A DNA stretch of 64,000 nt from Biomphalaria glabrata (GCF_947242115.1 NC_074711.1:4298501-4362500), one strand, 5' to 3'. Shown: positions 10,852 to 23,335, counted from the stretch's first letter. Program-made: numbers and translations. Notes: generated from the sequence alone by a model not told the origin.

Positions 10852-13800
10852 TTAATACTTTTCAGCCATCATTAGAACAACTAACGCTGACCAACCAGTG
10901 AAAGGGTGGGAGCCTTTACCCTCTCCCGTTTTGTCGCTGTAGTTCTCCCATATGTATCCTGTGCGTTGGTACTCTTTGATGATATTATTGACTAAATTGT
11001 TTCTCAAATTGCTATACACAGTCCCTGCTAGTTCCTTAAAAGGTCCCTCCACACTGCGGTAGTGATGAAGAGCAGATAAACACATGTAGTTGATGTTGAT
11101 CCAAATAGTCCCTCGCCAGTAAGGAGGGTCATGTTCTGTATTGAATCTGTCGTAGAATTTAGACCTCCTGCTCAATGATCGCAAGCCATAGTTGGTCCAA
11201 AGCTTCTCAGGATTTGTAATGTCCTGGAGTGTAGTTTCTAGCTTGGCTGAGCTCGGGTCAATTAACTTGAGCAGAAATGGGAAAAGACTAACGTAACCGT
11301 AGGCATCGACAAACTGATAAGAAGGTGGGGACAGGACAACACGGATTTTGTCTTGATCAAACTGACGCTGACTGTTTTTAATATTGGCAGGTGGTTTGGG
11401 TTTTTCCAATTTGATTTTTTCCGTGTGCAAGCCATAATCACTGTACTGCTTGCCTTTCTCAGACCAGTGAATTTGATCCAACAATCGGTTATCGGACAAG
11501 AGGCGGAACGTGGCATCATACTCTTGCCAGTCCTGGCCCAAAACCTTAGCGATATCGCTCATCACTTGAGCAGCAAATGCTATCCAACACCGCAAGTCTA
11601 AATGTCTTTCATCTTCAGTAGGATGAGAGGCACGGGGATAATCATCTAAACCTGAGGTCAGGGTCAATGGGTTAAGCTGTTTGATGTTGGAGGGATCGCG
11701 CCCATGCCAGCGGTAGGTAAATGGTTGTCTGCCAATCTGTGTAGTATTGTAGTAGTTAAACCAAGTTTTCAATCTAGGAAACAATGCAGATAAATAATCT
11801 TTATCCTGTGGCGATCCTCTTTCTATCATATTCCTAATAAGATATTTAAGTGGCAGAAAAAATGTCGGAGGGTTGGCATTGGTATTCCTTTGTACCACAA
11901 ACTCCGACGGCACTTTGGCCCGAGCCTCAGACCCTAAAATTTGTTCTCTTGGTATCCAACCTTCTATGTTCATCAAATCCATCCAATGTCCAATAATGTC
12001 TTTAGAAATGTCCTCATCCCAAGAGCTAATTAAGAGGTTGTGAAAGCCTTCATCCCACAAGAAACCACGAGGGAAAAAGGGTCTTGATGGAACACCAGTG
12101 TATAAAGGTGCCTCCCAGTAGTTTAACGGCTCCTTGTTATACACGGATTGGACTAAAGATGATCCATAAAAGTAGCCAATACTGCCCAACATGTTACTGA
12201 CTACAGCTTGAGCAAATGTGACTGCTTCTTGAGGATAACCTTTTTCTTTCAGTTTAAATAGTGTTTCAAATTTATCGTTAAACTCTTTGGTTCTCTCTTC
12301 TAGAAGTGAGCTAAACACATTGCCTGACAGCTCATTTGGTCGGTCCAATACACTTCCAGATTGAAAAATCACCTCCATTGTGAATGGCAGTTGTGCGGTT
12401 ACTTGCTTCACAACAAAATTTGGGCCAGGTGCATCGTTGGGCACTTTGCGGCCGGTCAGTTTAAAAAAAGCCTGCGTTCGGGCTGAGTCCCAAGCATCAA
12501 CCTTCAAATTGGACATCAAAACATCCTTCAGTTGGGCCAACTGCTTGGCATGGCTGACTAGGTAGTTGGACTTCTGCTGGCTAGACTCCGCATTAGTAAG
12601 AATAAGGTGAAAGTTGCCTACATCTTGATGCCAGCCATGTACTGAATTTAATTTGCCTTTGGCAAGTATTGGTTCCAACTTTCCGTAGTCCTCATCTAGT
12701 GCAGCATAAAAGAAAGTTGAAACAACAACCTGTTCTTGAGGATTCTGAAAATAAAAAAAAACAAATAAATCTCATTTATATATTAGATGTGAGTGTGTGT
12801 ATAGGGTTTATGGGACAGGCTGCTATTATAAGGACTGTACTTAATAACCAAAGAGACTCTTTAACCCATGTCTTAAAATAATAAAATATTGTTTGCGGGC
12901 TTAATGATAAATAGGGAGTTTAAATAATCTAGAGCAAAGCTGATAAAGTAAATATTTTTAATGATTCAAATTTAGAACACAATGTAGCGGCACTTGGACG
13001 TCAAACAGAAGCCGTGAAGGTCTCAAGTTTGATTTTTTTTAAAACTGAAGATCTAAAGATATCCTTAAGTCCATCCCAAGTTTGTTTGAACAAGATCTAT
13101 ATATTATATAATCTTATTTATATATTTTTTTTTTAACATCCTATAAAAAGCTATGTTTAACTTAAAGAATGGAACAAGACAAAACAAATTTACAGAATAT
13201 AAATCTGAAAGTACAGACACATAAACAAAGCATGTAAATTAGTTTAAATGTTTTCACTTTTAGCCAGAGGTCTTTCAATCTCAATGCTAGTAATGGACAC
13301 CTTAGTGTTTCAAAGATAGTTGCTTACCTTTGGAGTAAAATGTATCCTTGCAGACCAGTCCCCACCGTGGTCACCACCAGATCTCTTCAGAAATTCTGTT
13401 TTTATTGTATAGGTTCTCTCTTGCAACTGCTGAATGCCGAAATTCTTCCCATCATGCATCTGCCAAATATATCCTTCAAGCCTGTCACCCTGGTCACACC
13501 AGTGGCGCAGAGGTGGGGGCATCTGCCCTGTCAACTCAGTCATCCACATCAAACCAAAAACAGGGGAGTACTTGCTGCGGCTTTTTATGCCAAAATATGC
13601 TTGTGGCCTATGAGAAAAAAAAATGTATATGTATTGAATGCTACAATCAGTTTCATGATAAAATAAACTATGCTGAAGATGCTAAATAGAACTTCAATGG
13701 CTCAAGGCTTCTCAGACTTCTCAAGCCAACACGGAAACCACTCTTCAAGTGGAGAGCTTATGAAGATAGAAGATTGTACAGTTATCTATTGTTCCTATAG

Positions 13801-16800
13801 ACTTGACCTATTTTTCAGGGTTGTGTTCACTAAGACTCAAACAAAGACCTATAAAGGGGACTAATTCAACATATACCACCACTTCAGACAATTACAATTT
13901 CTTTCCCTTGTTTGAGATACCAAACAAAATAATTTATTACCAAAAGTGAATTAACTAATTGGTTAATTTTTTTTTTTTTATTCTTGTGTTGTCAGGTAAA
14001 AGAAATAATTGTGCAAAATTTCAGCTTGATCCAAGATTAGATGTGGGAGAATAACTTTCATTGTTGCTTCTTCACATTGAAGTTCAATGGTTGTCAAAAA
14101 GCTTATGTTTGACAAGATTTTTTTTCATGAAAAACAATTTAAGAACAGTCTGTCAAGTCTAAGATTCCCCTTTCTTCACACTGTCTCACCATTCTTATGT
14201 CTACAAGACATCATAGGAACATTCAGTCAACGTATTTAGCAAGATATGTGATGTTCATTTTTAGTCAAACTTTTTTAGTTTCTGAAATGCCCTAATTCCA
14301 GAATAAAGCTTTGAATCTTCTTTGTCTTTTTGAGTCTTAATATTTCTCCCAAATCTTTCACCGGTCCGATATAGCCTACTAAAGGCAGATGTGCCAAAAA
14401 AACATTTAAAAAATCAAGCTAAATCTGGTCAACACAGAAGAATAATGGAGCAAGACATGGAGATCTTAAATCCCCATTCCTATACATTATAGTGATACAT
14501 TAAATAATGAAAAATACCACAGAAAATAGGAAAGATAAAAACTCTTCAAGAAGTGTGGGAAGCGTGGTCGAGAGGCTAAGTACGCTTGAACTTGGCTTGG
14601 CTACCTATGAAGGGGTCTCGAGGTTCGACACCCGACTTGAGCAGAGTTGTGTTTGCTGAGCGCCTAAAGGCAGCACGGAAAACCTTCTCCCAGATACCCC
14701 CTCAACTGAGAATGGACCATAGCACTCTGAGCATGCTTTAAGCATGAAAGTAGCGCTACATAAAAGCTATAATTTAATTTCGCTGGCCCATTGAAATTAG
14801 GCCAAAGATATAACTGACAAAAAAAAAAAACTACAGGGAAAATAAGGATATTGAAATTAAGACAGTACAGCCTGGTATGCGCTCCTAACTGTTGTTCTTA
14901 TGGTTCCAGGTTGAACCCTTTTTGTTGTCATTCCCCCTCATCCATGGGAGGTTTGGCCTAGGATGTAAAAACCTTCAAATCTGAAGAAACATTTCAAACA
15001 TGTAAAACAAACTAAACAGTAAGAGAGACAGGGGACTTAATCAATAGAAGACCTGCAATATCTGACTAGGAAGAAAAACATTTTCTTACTATACCATAAT
15101 AAGAACTGAAACTCAGTAACTATAATATATAGTATTGTTTTACATTTTGACATGTTACATAAACGCATTTGTAAATATGTTCAACTTTAAGTGTTCACAA
15201 GTTCAATTAGCTTTTTAGAACTGAAATAGTTATTTCATTTTCACAAGGATATGACCCACTGTCTGTGGGCCTTAGTTTGTGTATTACTGATCCAATGGAT
15301 TGAATTAAGATCTATGTCAAACATGGAGAATGTTCCCTTTACATTTTTTTAAATTTTCCCATGAAAATAAAAGTAGAATGTGAGAATAGAATTACCCATT
15401 CAGCCAATATATTCATGTCAAAAATAAAATACTGACAAAACGTGTTTACCCAACTTGTTAAAAAGTTTCACTCTTTAATAGAGATACAATTAGGTACTTT
15501 TTGTATATTTTTAGGGCCCTCCGGTTGTGGGAGGGACATTAAACATACACTACTGTCTTTGCCATGATTTAAGGAACATTTATGAAAAGTGTCATCAAGA
15601 TTGATCAAAGGGTTTTGATTTTTATTTGGGACATACATAAGCCTTACTTTCTGCTTTATATATAAGATAAATATTATACAGATTAAATTAGGTATACCTA
15701 AAACTAGATGAAAGGAGAGACATGTCAAAGTGAAAGTAGAAAACCAAGACAAGAGATGGTGTCAGTAAGGGGCACCTGGAGAAAACTGGCAATTAATACA
15801 CAGGGTGAGGCATAAACGTTGTCCACATTGGAATTGGGCACTGCATAGGCTGTAGTGGCAGTACAGAGACAGGAAGGTTTAATTAGGTAGGCTAGGCTCC
15901 ACCAATTTCCAGTGGCGTAGCTAGAGTGGGGGGAGGAAGGGGGAGAATTTGAAAATCCCCCCGAGCCTCTATTTGATAGGGGCCCCCAAATGAGTGTTTT
16001 TTACATTTAAAATTAAATATTACGCAAAATGTAGGGGTCCTCAAAGAGGTCTTTTTGAGTCTCAATATTTCTCCCAAATCTTTCACCGGTCTGATATAGC
16101 CTACTAAAGGCAGAGGTGCCAAAAAAACATTAAAAAAATCAAGCTAAATCTGGTCAACACGGAAGAATAATGGAGAAAGACATGGAGATCTTAAATCGCC
16201 ATTCCCCTATCTTCATTATAGTGATACATTGAATAATGAAAAATACCACAGAAAATAGGAAAGATAAAAGCTCTTCAAGAAGTGTGGGAAGCATGGTCGA
16301 GAGACTAAGTATGCTTGAACTTGGCTTGGCTACCTATGAAGGGATCTCGATGGTTCGACACCGACTTGAGCAGAGTTGTGTTTATAAGCGCCTAAAGGCA
16401 GCACGGAAAACCTTCTCCCAGATACCCCATACCCCCTCAAATGAGAATGGACCATAGCGCTCTGAGCATGCTATAAGCATGAAAGTAGCGCTACATAAAA
16501 GCTATAATTTAATTTCGCTGGACTATTGAAATTTAGCCAAAGATATAACTGTGACAAAAAAAAAAATACAGGGATATTGAAGCATAAGGATATTGAAATT
16601 AAGACAGTACAGCCTGGTATGCGCTCCTGACTGTTGTTCTTATGGTTCCAGGTTGAACCCATTTTGTTGTTTGAAAATCCCCCCGAGCCTCCACTTGATA
16701 GGGGCCCCCAAATGAGTGTTTTTTACATTTAAAATTAAATATTACGCAAAATGTAGGGGCCCTCAAAGAGGTCAAGCCCCCCCCCCCCCAGACCCACAAA

Positions 16801-17945
16801 CGAAGGAAAGTCCCTAGCTACACCCCTGCCAATTTCAATTAATTATAACAATTTTTCTTTCTTTTACACATCATGAATTGGACAGGTGAACATCAGCATG
16901 GTTTTGTTATAGCGTATAATAAAAACAATTTATCTGTAATAGTGACGTATTGTGCTCAGTCCAAATGCAACTGCACCAGACCAAAAATGATCTTTAAAAC
17001 CTGTTAGAACTTTTTTAAATGTACTTTTTATAAATGTTAGTTTTTTTTTTTTTTTTTTAGATAGTAGATTTGTTCAAACTTTGGAAAATCTTTATGTCCC
17101 ATCCTGTATGACCAAACACATCATCATGATATGGAGATAATTTAAAAAAAAAAAAAAGAAGCCTCAAGTCAAAAACATTGAGTACATTGAGATTAAAAAG
17201 AAAATGTATTTACCATTATAGGGTTGGCAGGAAAAAAAAGTCTAATATTTTAGGAGTTCTGAATGGCTTTTGTTTTGCTGAGAGTTAAAAAATACAAGAT
17301 TACACTAATCAAAGGTAGTTTAGTACACTACATAACATCAGAGCAAATAAAGTGAAATAGCAAAACATTTACTTGCTTATTAAAAAAAATTACTCATTAA
17401 AAACTTGTTTGAAAAATATGTATTGCAGCTATTTACAATTACAATGACAATAGTTTCTCCCTCAACTAAGTAGTTTGAAAGGCTGATTTATAAATGGTAT
17501 TGACATGCAAGAAAATATTACAATCAGAACAATTTGTTTCATTCCCTAAAAAGATCAACATATTTGCACAGTTTAGTTTATTATTTATCTATTTATTACA
17601 GAAGAATAAAATTGAATAGTACAATATAATTTATTACTGAAGCTATCGTAATGCTGACCTGTAGGTGCCCCAAAATCTATCTGGATTCACTACTGGCAGG
17701 CTGCTGTTGTCTTGAATAATTCGAGGAGAGTCTAGTGGGGTTATAATTATTTCCCGTAAATGCTGCTGATAGCGAAAGAAAGCTATGGCGCTCACTGTCA
17801 GAACAAGAACACCAATGCCAATCAACTTGGCATACGGATCAAGTTTCCAGTGAGGAGGCAGTTTGTCATCTTTGTCACTTTTTGCAGCAGTCTCTTCATT
17901 GTTAATTTTATGTTTGGCCCTGCTTCTAAGTTCACTCTTTGTCAT
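10852..17945 (-). CDS. MOGS: Mannosyl-oligosaccharide glucosidase (alpha-glucosidase I, GH63)
   Basis: Removes the outermost alpha-1,2-linked glucose from Glc3Man9GlcNAc2 on new glycoproteins in the ER lumen, the first N-glycan trimming step. Coding exons on the minus strand are 17659-17945, 13328-13607 and 10852-12744 (287+280+1893 nt = 819 aa plus stop). All junctions are GT-AG and the phases agree (2, then 0). The protein has a short cytosolic tail with an Arg-based RSRA near residue 7, a signal anchor at about 41-58 (LIGIGVLVLTVSAIAFF), then the lumenal domain. Family-diagnostic strings are FWGTYRPQAYFG at exon join 1, FFPRGFLWDEGFH (412-424), GLDDYPRASH, ERHLDLRCW (568-576, reported substrate-binding motif of glucosidase I), HDPPYWRG (727-734) and WENYSDKTGEG. 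The GLDDYPR and WENYS segments are where the family's proposed catalytic Asp and Glu lie. Length is close to human MOGS (837 aa). The ATG at 17945 follows a 5'UTR acceptor at 17970, so an upstream non-coding exon is expected. It looks intact. Confidence 0.97.
12745..13327 (-). other. MOGS intron 2
   Basis: 583-bp intron between the second and third coding exons. The donor is AAAG|GTAAGC on the minus strand at 13327 and the acceptor is TTTTCAG|AATCC at 12745. AT-rich, with no recognised repeat. Confidence 0.85.
13850..14058 (+). repeat. Dispersed repeat R1, copy 3
   Basis: Copy inside MOGS intron 1: 'aaaggggactaattcaacat' start, poly-T, 'gtgcaaaatttcagcttgat', then lost before the usual gacaga end. 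Confidence 0.7.
14324..14928 (+). repeat. Source copy of a ~610-bp duplicated segment
   Basis: Nearly identical by eye to 16049-16670. It contains the whole S3 SINE at 14552-14776 and the first part of an S2-like SINE. Here the S2-like SINE continues past the end of the duplication to its normal tail (to about 15010), so this copy is the original and 16049-16670 the derived one. Confidence 0.8.
14552..14776 (+). mobile_element. SINE S3
   Basis: Head 'gggaagcgtggtcgagaggc', B-box-like 'cgaggttcgacaccc' and tail 'gcatgaaagtagcgctacat'. It was copied together with its flanks into 16276-16511. Confidence 0.8.
14865..15010 (+). mobile_element. Diverged SINE S2
   Basis: Shows 'gcctggtatgcgctcc', the B-box remnant 'ccaggttgaaccc', 'tgggaggtttggcctagga' and the tail 'aaacatgtaaaac', aligned to family S2 with many substitutions. 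It spans the right edge of the duplicated segment. Confidence 0.65.
15910..16828. mobile_element. hAT-like non-autonomous DNA transposon carrying an inserted local duplication
   Basis: The left end is CAGTGGCGTAGCTAG and the right end, read inward, is CAGGGGTGTAGCTAG. Both are flanked by a perfect 8-bp direct repeat, CCAATTTC (15902-15909 and 16829-16836). CA(G) termini with 8-bp target duplications fit the hAT superfamily. No transposase is present. The interior has been interrupted: a 103-bp piece of the element (15949-16051) is repeated at 16671-16773, and between the two lies a copy of 14324-14928. Confidence 0.8.
16276..16511 (+). mobile_element. SINE S3 (secondary copy inside duplicated segment)
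   Basis: Same sequence and flanks as the S3 at 14552-14776 with a few changes. It arrived by segmental copying and not by its own retrotransposition. Confidence 0.75.
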
Positions 17946-17969
17946 TGTAAGTATTGGCTGTGAAAACTC
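17946..17969 (-). other. MOGS 5'UTR part of first coding exon
   Basis: Minus-strand acceptor TTTCTTTCAG|GAGTTTTCAC precedes the MOGS start codon by 24 nt, indicating a spliced 5'UTR. The upstream exon and promoter were not located. Confidence 0.6.
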
Positions 17970-18307
17970 CTGAAAGAAATAAACGAAAAAAAACACATTA
18001 ATACAAAGATATTGAATATTTGTATTGAAAAAAAAAGGTTATTCTGTTAGTTATTGTTTGCTTTTGTGATATTACACAAAAGACAGGATAATAGTTGAGC
18101 AACACTTTGCAAAAAGGCTTGGTTATAATGTGTACAAGACTAAGCAGAAAGTGTAATGAGTTTCACTGCTGTAGAGATGTGTCTGACTTCGACAATTACT
18201 CAGATGTTTGAGTGTCTTGTACGGGTATATTTGAACTAATGCAAATGTAATAAGCAAACAAGCAAGATAAATAAATTCTCTTTTTTAAAAAGGGGAAGAA
18301 CTTCGCC

Positions 18308-18568
18308 ATAAAATCTCTATCAATAATGTACAAGTTATTTCCCTTATTTAATATCAAACAAAATAATTAGATACCAATAATTAATTGACTTATTGTTTTT
18401 TTTTTAGTGGTTGATGCTTTGTTAGCTACAATAAATAATTTTTAAAAGTGCCAATGAATAATTGTGTGAAGTTTCAGCTTGTTCCAAGATTGGGTGTGGG
18501 AGAAATAATGTGTACACACTTTTTACCAGACAGACAGACAGAGCGAGTTGATACTAGCTTTGTAAATA
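18308..18568 (+). repeat. Dispersed repeat R1, copy 4
   Basis: Near full-length copy: 'gttatttcccttatttaata', core 'taattgacttattg', poly-T, 'cagcttgttccaagattggg', 'gggagaaataatgtgtaca' and 'gacagacagacagagcgagt'. Confidence 0.75.
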
Positions 18569-18589
18569 CCATACAAATACAAATATGAT

Positions 18590-20760
18590 AAACTATTAGA
18601 CTATTAAACTATTATCACTGTTAGAGACTAGACTGAGAAGGATGTTGACATTGAGAAAGAAGATACTGAAGCTCCACCCAAGTCTAGAGCTTATGTCGCT
18701 TATGAAGAGGCCCAAGGCTAACATTGTTCTAGATCTATGTATTTGTGATGTCCCCATGTAAATAAACATCTATATTGTTGAGTTGCCTCCCTTAAGTTAT
18801 AACAATATTCTAGAATCTAGGACTAGACACACTCTAGTCACTACTAGATCTGAAACTAGGAAATTTAGGCACTGGAAATTTAGGCACCCGGAAATTTACG
18901 AGCCAGAAAATTAGGCAATCTTTAATAACGACCTTAATTTTGAACATAATTTTTTTAACAGTTTTAATGTATGTTTTATCCTTAGGCTATGGGCTATTGC
19001 GAACGTTTTCAAAAATAACAACTATTACAATTTCCAACTGCATTTTCATAATACAAAAGTAAAGCTTACAAAACGGAAAAAGGCACAATCATGAGAATGC
19101 GGAAAAAATCACATTATATATAATATATATGAAAGGATTCAGGGGAGATGATTCCCGGCTTACTGCTTCACCTACACCACCTGAATCCGATGTACTTTAT
19201 GGTTCAAGATTTTCGCATTCCTTTTATGAACCATGTGACCCGGGAAAGGATTTTATCCTGTGGCCAGGATGAGGAATTGGCTCTTCACCAACCCCTCTGT
19301 CTGGAGTCCCCCAGCGACTGGATGATCATGTAGACACATCTGTCTAGAAGTAGGACTCCGTACCTTGAGCCAATGACATGAGTTCCTCCTCCCATGCAAG
19401 GCCGGAGACAGAGCCCACTGGGGGGCCCTCTATATGCCTTATAATATAATGTGCCACCGCACCCGTGGGGGGACCATCACCAGCCGTATGGCCCCATTGA
19501 GGAACGAAGCGGTCACCTCCACCACCAACCCTTTAGATAAATTGTTAACATTATAAAAAGTAGTTATGTGGCTAATGTAAATTCAGCAAAATATAAATCC
19601 TTAGTAAATAAAAAGTCAACTTTGAAGGTGAGGTAGTAGATGTTACCAAAACAGCCCCCACCCCCTACAATCAACTATAAAGCAAAAGATTGATAGATAA
19701 ATAGTCGGATCAGGAGTATCGACGATAAATATAATTGCTCTCTTCCCATCTACCCTTATGATGTGCTTGTATAAAAATGGGGGGGGGGGGGGGGAATAAG
19801 GGAGCTGCCTGTGTAAGGGAGCCTGATACATAGTTAAAAATTTCTATATCAATTTTTGGGAATAATTGATCTCTTATAAATACTTATTCTGCTGATAGCA
19901 GAGGTAAATCTGTAGAGTTCTTACTATGAGTATGATCATGAAAGTTTTTAATAAAACAATGTATCACTATCAGGCTCTCTTGCATCTAGATTCAGAGTCG
20001 GTAATTTCTTGGGTTCAGAGTCTAGTATCTAGTCATAAATATACTAATATAGATCTAGAGTCTAGACCTAGATTGGGGCTAGATAGATTAGAACCTAGAT
20101 CATCATCATGTCAATCTTGAATGATGAATTATTTTGAGTAGATCAAGAAAATGATCACATCTACTAACTACTAGACTGTGATTGTGACGACTGTGTAGAC
20201 AGTGTAGTAGTAGACTAGATTTATAGATTAGATCTAAGGCTAAGACTTAAGCCTTACTACTTAAGGCAAGTTTGAAGTTAAGGCCAAGCCGGCCAAGGCT
20301 TAACTTTTAAAACATTCTACTGATTCTACTTCTAGGGTCATTACTAGACTTAAGACTAGCAGTGTTGATATTTATAGATCTATTCTCACTAGTCAGACTT
20401 GAGATTTCAGTCTTGATTGACTCTTAGACTTTGTCTTACTAAAAAGTAACTATGGACATGGATTACCCAATGGCCAAAATTTGGCAAAATACTGAAAATC
20501 AAATGCTAAATCTCGTTTTTTTTTTTTTTGTTTTTTCTATGTATCTAGATCACTAGATCTAATAATAAAAAAAAATATTATATTCATAATGAAATGATAA
20601 TTTAAATTTTATTTTATTATACTTAGACAGCAATATAATCTAGTTTTTTTAAGATTTAGATCTCTATCTACATTTAGATTTTACATCTAGGCTCTGTCTA
20701 TGTAGATGTCTGTTTTTGAGGTAATCTAGATCTAATGATTCGTAGTAACGTGTACACCGG
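18590..20760. other. CTAG/AGATCT-dense intergenic tract, first
   Basis: The words TCTAGA, CTAGAT and AGATCT recur far more often than base composition would suggest, for example 20040-20110 and 20560-20720. A GC-richer block at about 19140-19520 interrupts it; that block has a 61-codon open frame but no recognised family. No gene seen. Confidence 0.6.
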
Positions 20761-20964
20761 CAACAGCAGAACACTTTTTATGTTTATGGCTATAATGACG
20801 TACGTCAAATCGGTTTTAGAATATGCTAGTCGGCCCCAGACCCTGTGTCTGGTTGACATATTTGTTGCATGCCAGACGTTTGGCTTAAATATTAGTCAAA
20901 TCTAGACCAAAATACTATTTCACAACACAAGCACTGCACCTCATGTGACTTTTAATGGCTGATC

Positions 20965-21620
20965 TCTAGAAATAGTTGATTATTTCTGCTACCTTGGCTC
21001 CCATCTCCAACGATGTGCTACTGGATAGCCAAATAGCCAATGCAATGGACACCATATGTCACGGCTGCAGAAAAGAGTGTGGGACAATATCTTGCTGACT
21101 ACCAATACCAAAGACCTAGTCTACCGGACCTGTGTGATGAGCACTCTGCTATATGGCAGTGAATCATGGTTAACCTACGCCTGGCAGGGGGGAAATAAGC
21201 TGAATATCTTCCACCTCAATGCTTAAGGCGGATTTTAAAAATAACGTGACAAAGATAAAATAGCCAATGAAGAAGTGCCGCGAAAAGCAGGGTGCCAGGA
21301 TATCCCGCTGTTATCAGCAGCAGACGCCTTGGCTGGCTTGGACGTGTTCACAAAATGCCACATGGTCGACCCCCACAAAAACATTCTGTACGGTGATCTA
21401 ATAGAAAGCAGGAGAGCCCCAGGTCACCTACTTTTAATGTGTAGGCCTTCTGATGTATGCTAACGCCACATGAAACTCTTCAAAATCGACACTAACACTT
21501 GGGGGAAAAGATCCACGTGGAAAGCAAGCATAAAGGAAGGGTTCTGGATTGCACACCAAAAGTCAGAAGTAGAAAGAAGGTTGAAAGTACGACAGCGCCT
21601 GATAATTATAGATTCCCATG
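20965..21620 (+). mobile_element. Decayed LINE ORF2 C-terminal region, family L-B (RTE-like)
   Basis: Frames on the plus strand carry pieces typical of LINE reverse transcriptase ends: 'VDYFCYLGSHLQRC', 'CHGCRKE', a 'TCVMSTLLYGSESWLTYA' block, 'NIFHLNA', 'RAGCQDIP.LLS' and 'NILYGDLIESRRAPGHLLL'. The order matches the usual protein, but the reading frame shifts several times and stops intervene, so the copy is dead. The family continues at 22765-22995. Confidence 0.75.
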
Positions 21621-22311
21621 TGATCATAGCTATTTAGGCCTATTTAGGTCTTTTTATGCCTATTTAGTCACATGAGAATTTGCAAAAGGAAAAGGTTATC
21701 TCTAGACACGTAAAATGTGACAGTATTTATTTCTTAGCATTAAGTTATATCTTATGAGCACCAGAAGGTTTCGCGAGTTTCTGTTCCTAAGGGTGCGCTT
21801 TGTTGTCATTACGTTCTTTGTCTTTGTTGGGGTTGTTCTGACTTTGCTGAGTTGCGTTCTTTGCTGTTTTCTTCCCCAGTATTGGGTAAGCTAGTTGCTT
21901 TTACTGCTTTCTGAATGTCTTAGCTCGAAATTCGTTGGTCCTATGATCTTGGGAATGGCGATCTCAATGAATGTTTATTTTTTATTATTTAAGGACGCAG
22001 GCTTGAGACTCTGGTGGAGTCAAGCTTGTTTGGTCGGATGGCTGGGTTGTGCCTCCATGGTTTAGGTTGTCAGCTTCGAGTTGTGACACTGATATTAAGG
22101 TGTGCTATGTTATTTTGACTATAACTTAAACTAACCTTGTAAATGCACTATTGATATTTATGAAATGCAAGGTATAGAGTTATGGTTGCGACGTTTTTGT
22201 ATGGAGGTAATCTAGACTAAATATAAGTTTTAGTTTTGTATTAATTTTTTTTATTGAGCGGTATTCTATTTATCCTATTGAAAGTTTAATAATTCACATC
22301 TAACTTCACAT

Positions 22312-22475
22312 TCACCTATGCTTTGGTCTGCTGGACCGCTGGGGCACCACACGAGATCTGTTAAACTTTTTTTCTCCATTATTTTCTGTGATTTGTCTTT
22401 GATAGAATGTCATTCTGATAATATTGAAACCTGCCTTTTTACCTGCCTGGGTGGACCATTTCGGGGGACGATTTT
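22312..22475 (-). mobile_element. LINE ORF2 C-terminal fragment, family L-C
   Basis: The minus strand reads '..NRSRVVPQRSSRPKHR' and, upstream, 'NRPPKWSTQAGKK', matching other L-C pieces here. An open frame of about 110 codons runs over 22312-22647. Confidence 0.6.
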
Positions 22476-22764
22476 CAGTTTGTGTTTCCACACTAACTGT
22501 CTTTGTAACAACCGCATTATTTAAAAACTGAATCATCCATAGAAGAAAAGTTGTGCTATCTGCTGTTTCTCGCTCCATGGAGAGACAGTAAGTGAAGTCA
22601 GTCTGCTGTGTCATTTTTTGATCAATCGCAACTTCGAAAATGACCACTCTGCTATTTAGCTCACAAATATGGAAACCTAGAAATGACTTTCTGATCGCTA
22701 TTTCTTTTGGGCATTTCTTTATCAGAGATAAAAAAAATAATATCGGAACATAATGTCCATTTGA

Positions 22765-22995
22765 TCAACTTTTGGTGTATGCAAATGCGACATGAAGCTC
22801 TTCAAAATTGACGCCAACAATTGGGAAAATAAGGCACTAGTTAGAACCTTAAGATCTAGATGGAAAGCATGGCAAGCATAAAGGAAGGTTTTGGATTGCA
22901 GATGGCGTACACACCGGAAGTAGAAAGAGGAGTGACAGTGCCACAGCACGTGGCGATTACAGATGCCCAACCTGTGACCGCAGTTGTATATCAAG
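22765..22995 (+). mobile_element. LINE L-B, 3'-terminal fragment with zinc-finger end
   Basis: Plus-strand pieces 'VCKCDMKLFKIDANNWE' and 'GDYRCPTCDRSCISRVDL' match the C-terminus of RTE-like ORF2 proteins, which often end in a CPxC..C finger. It is frameshifted between the pieces and directly abuts an L-A LINE tail at 23036. Confidence 0.7.
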
Positions 22996-23035
22996 GGTTG
23001 ACCTTATAGTAAAGTTAATTAGCAATTATACATTA

Positions 23036-23335
23036 AAAAACTGAACCATAATCTTCAAATACAAAAACAAAATTTAATAAAATACTCAGAAAGACACAAA
23101 GATAAAGGCACATTGCTCGTCCCATATGCTAGGAAAAATGTGTACAAATACTCCTTCTTCCCTAGTGCTATTAGAGCATGGAATGGGTTGCCTGAGCTAG
23201 CCAGGAAAACCAGTGACTTGGCAGAATTTAAGTCATTAGTTAATATGCATGACTGAATGGATGACGCGTAGGACGTTATCATCTTCTTTTTTGAAGTAAC
23301 GTCTGTTTTATATAAGATAAGATTAGATATTAGTA
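23036..23335 (+). mobile_element. LINE L-A, best-preserved 3' end
   Basis: About 70 codons are open: '..LIKYSERHKDKGTLLVPY', then 'RKNVYKYSFFPSAIRAWN', then 'GLPELARKTSDLAEFKSLV' and 'NMHD' before a stop. This is the conserved C-terminus of CR1/L2/Jockey-like ORF2. The 3' tail is 'tataagataagattagat'. Confidence 0.8.

Larger units (their letters stand above)
13608..17658 (-). other. MOGS intron 1, rich in repeats
   Basis: 4-kb intron with donor CTACAG|GTCAGC and acceptor CTCATAG|GCCACAAG on the minus strand. It contains an R1 repeat, S3 and S2 SINEs, a DNA transposon at 15910-16828 and a ~610-bp segment present twice (14324-14928 and 16049-16670). No additional exon was seen. Confidence 0.8.

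Noticed and set aside
19140-19520. GC-richer block as a coding exon
   Set aside because: Only a 61-codon frame, no recognised family and no convincing splice sites.
22312-22647. 111-codon minus ORF as a host gene
   Set aside because: Its C-terminus matches the LINE L-C end found elsewhere in the window.
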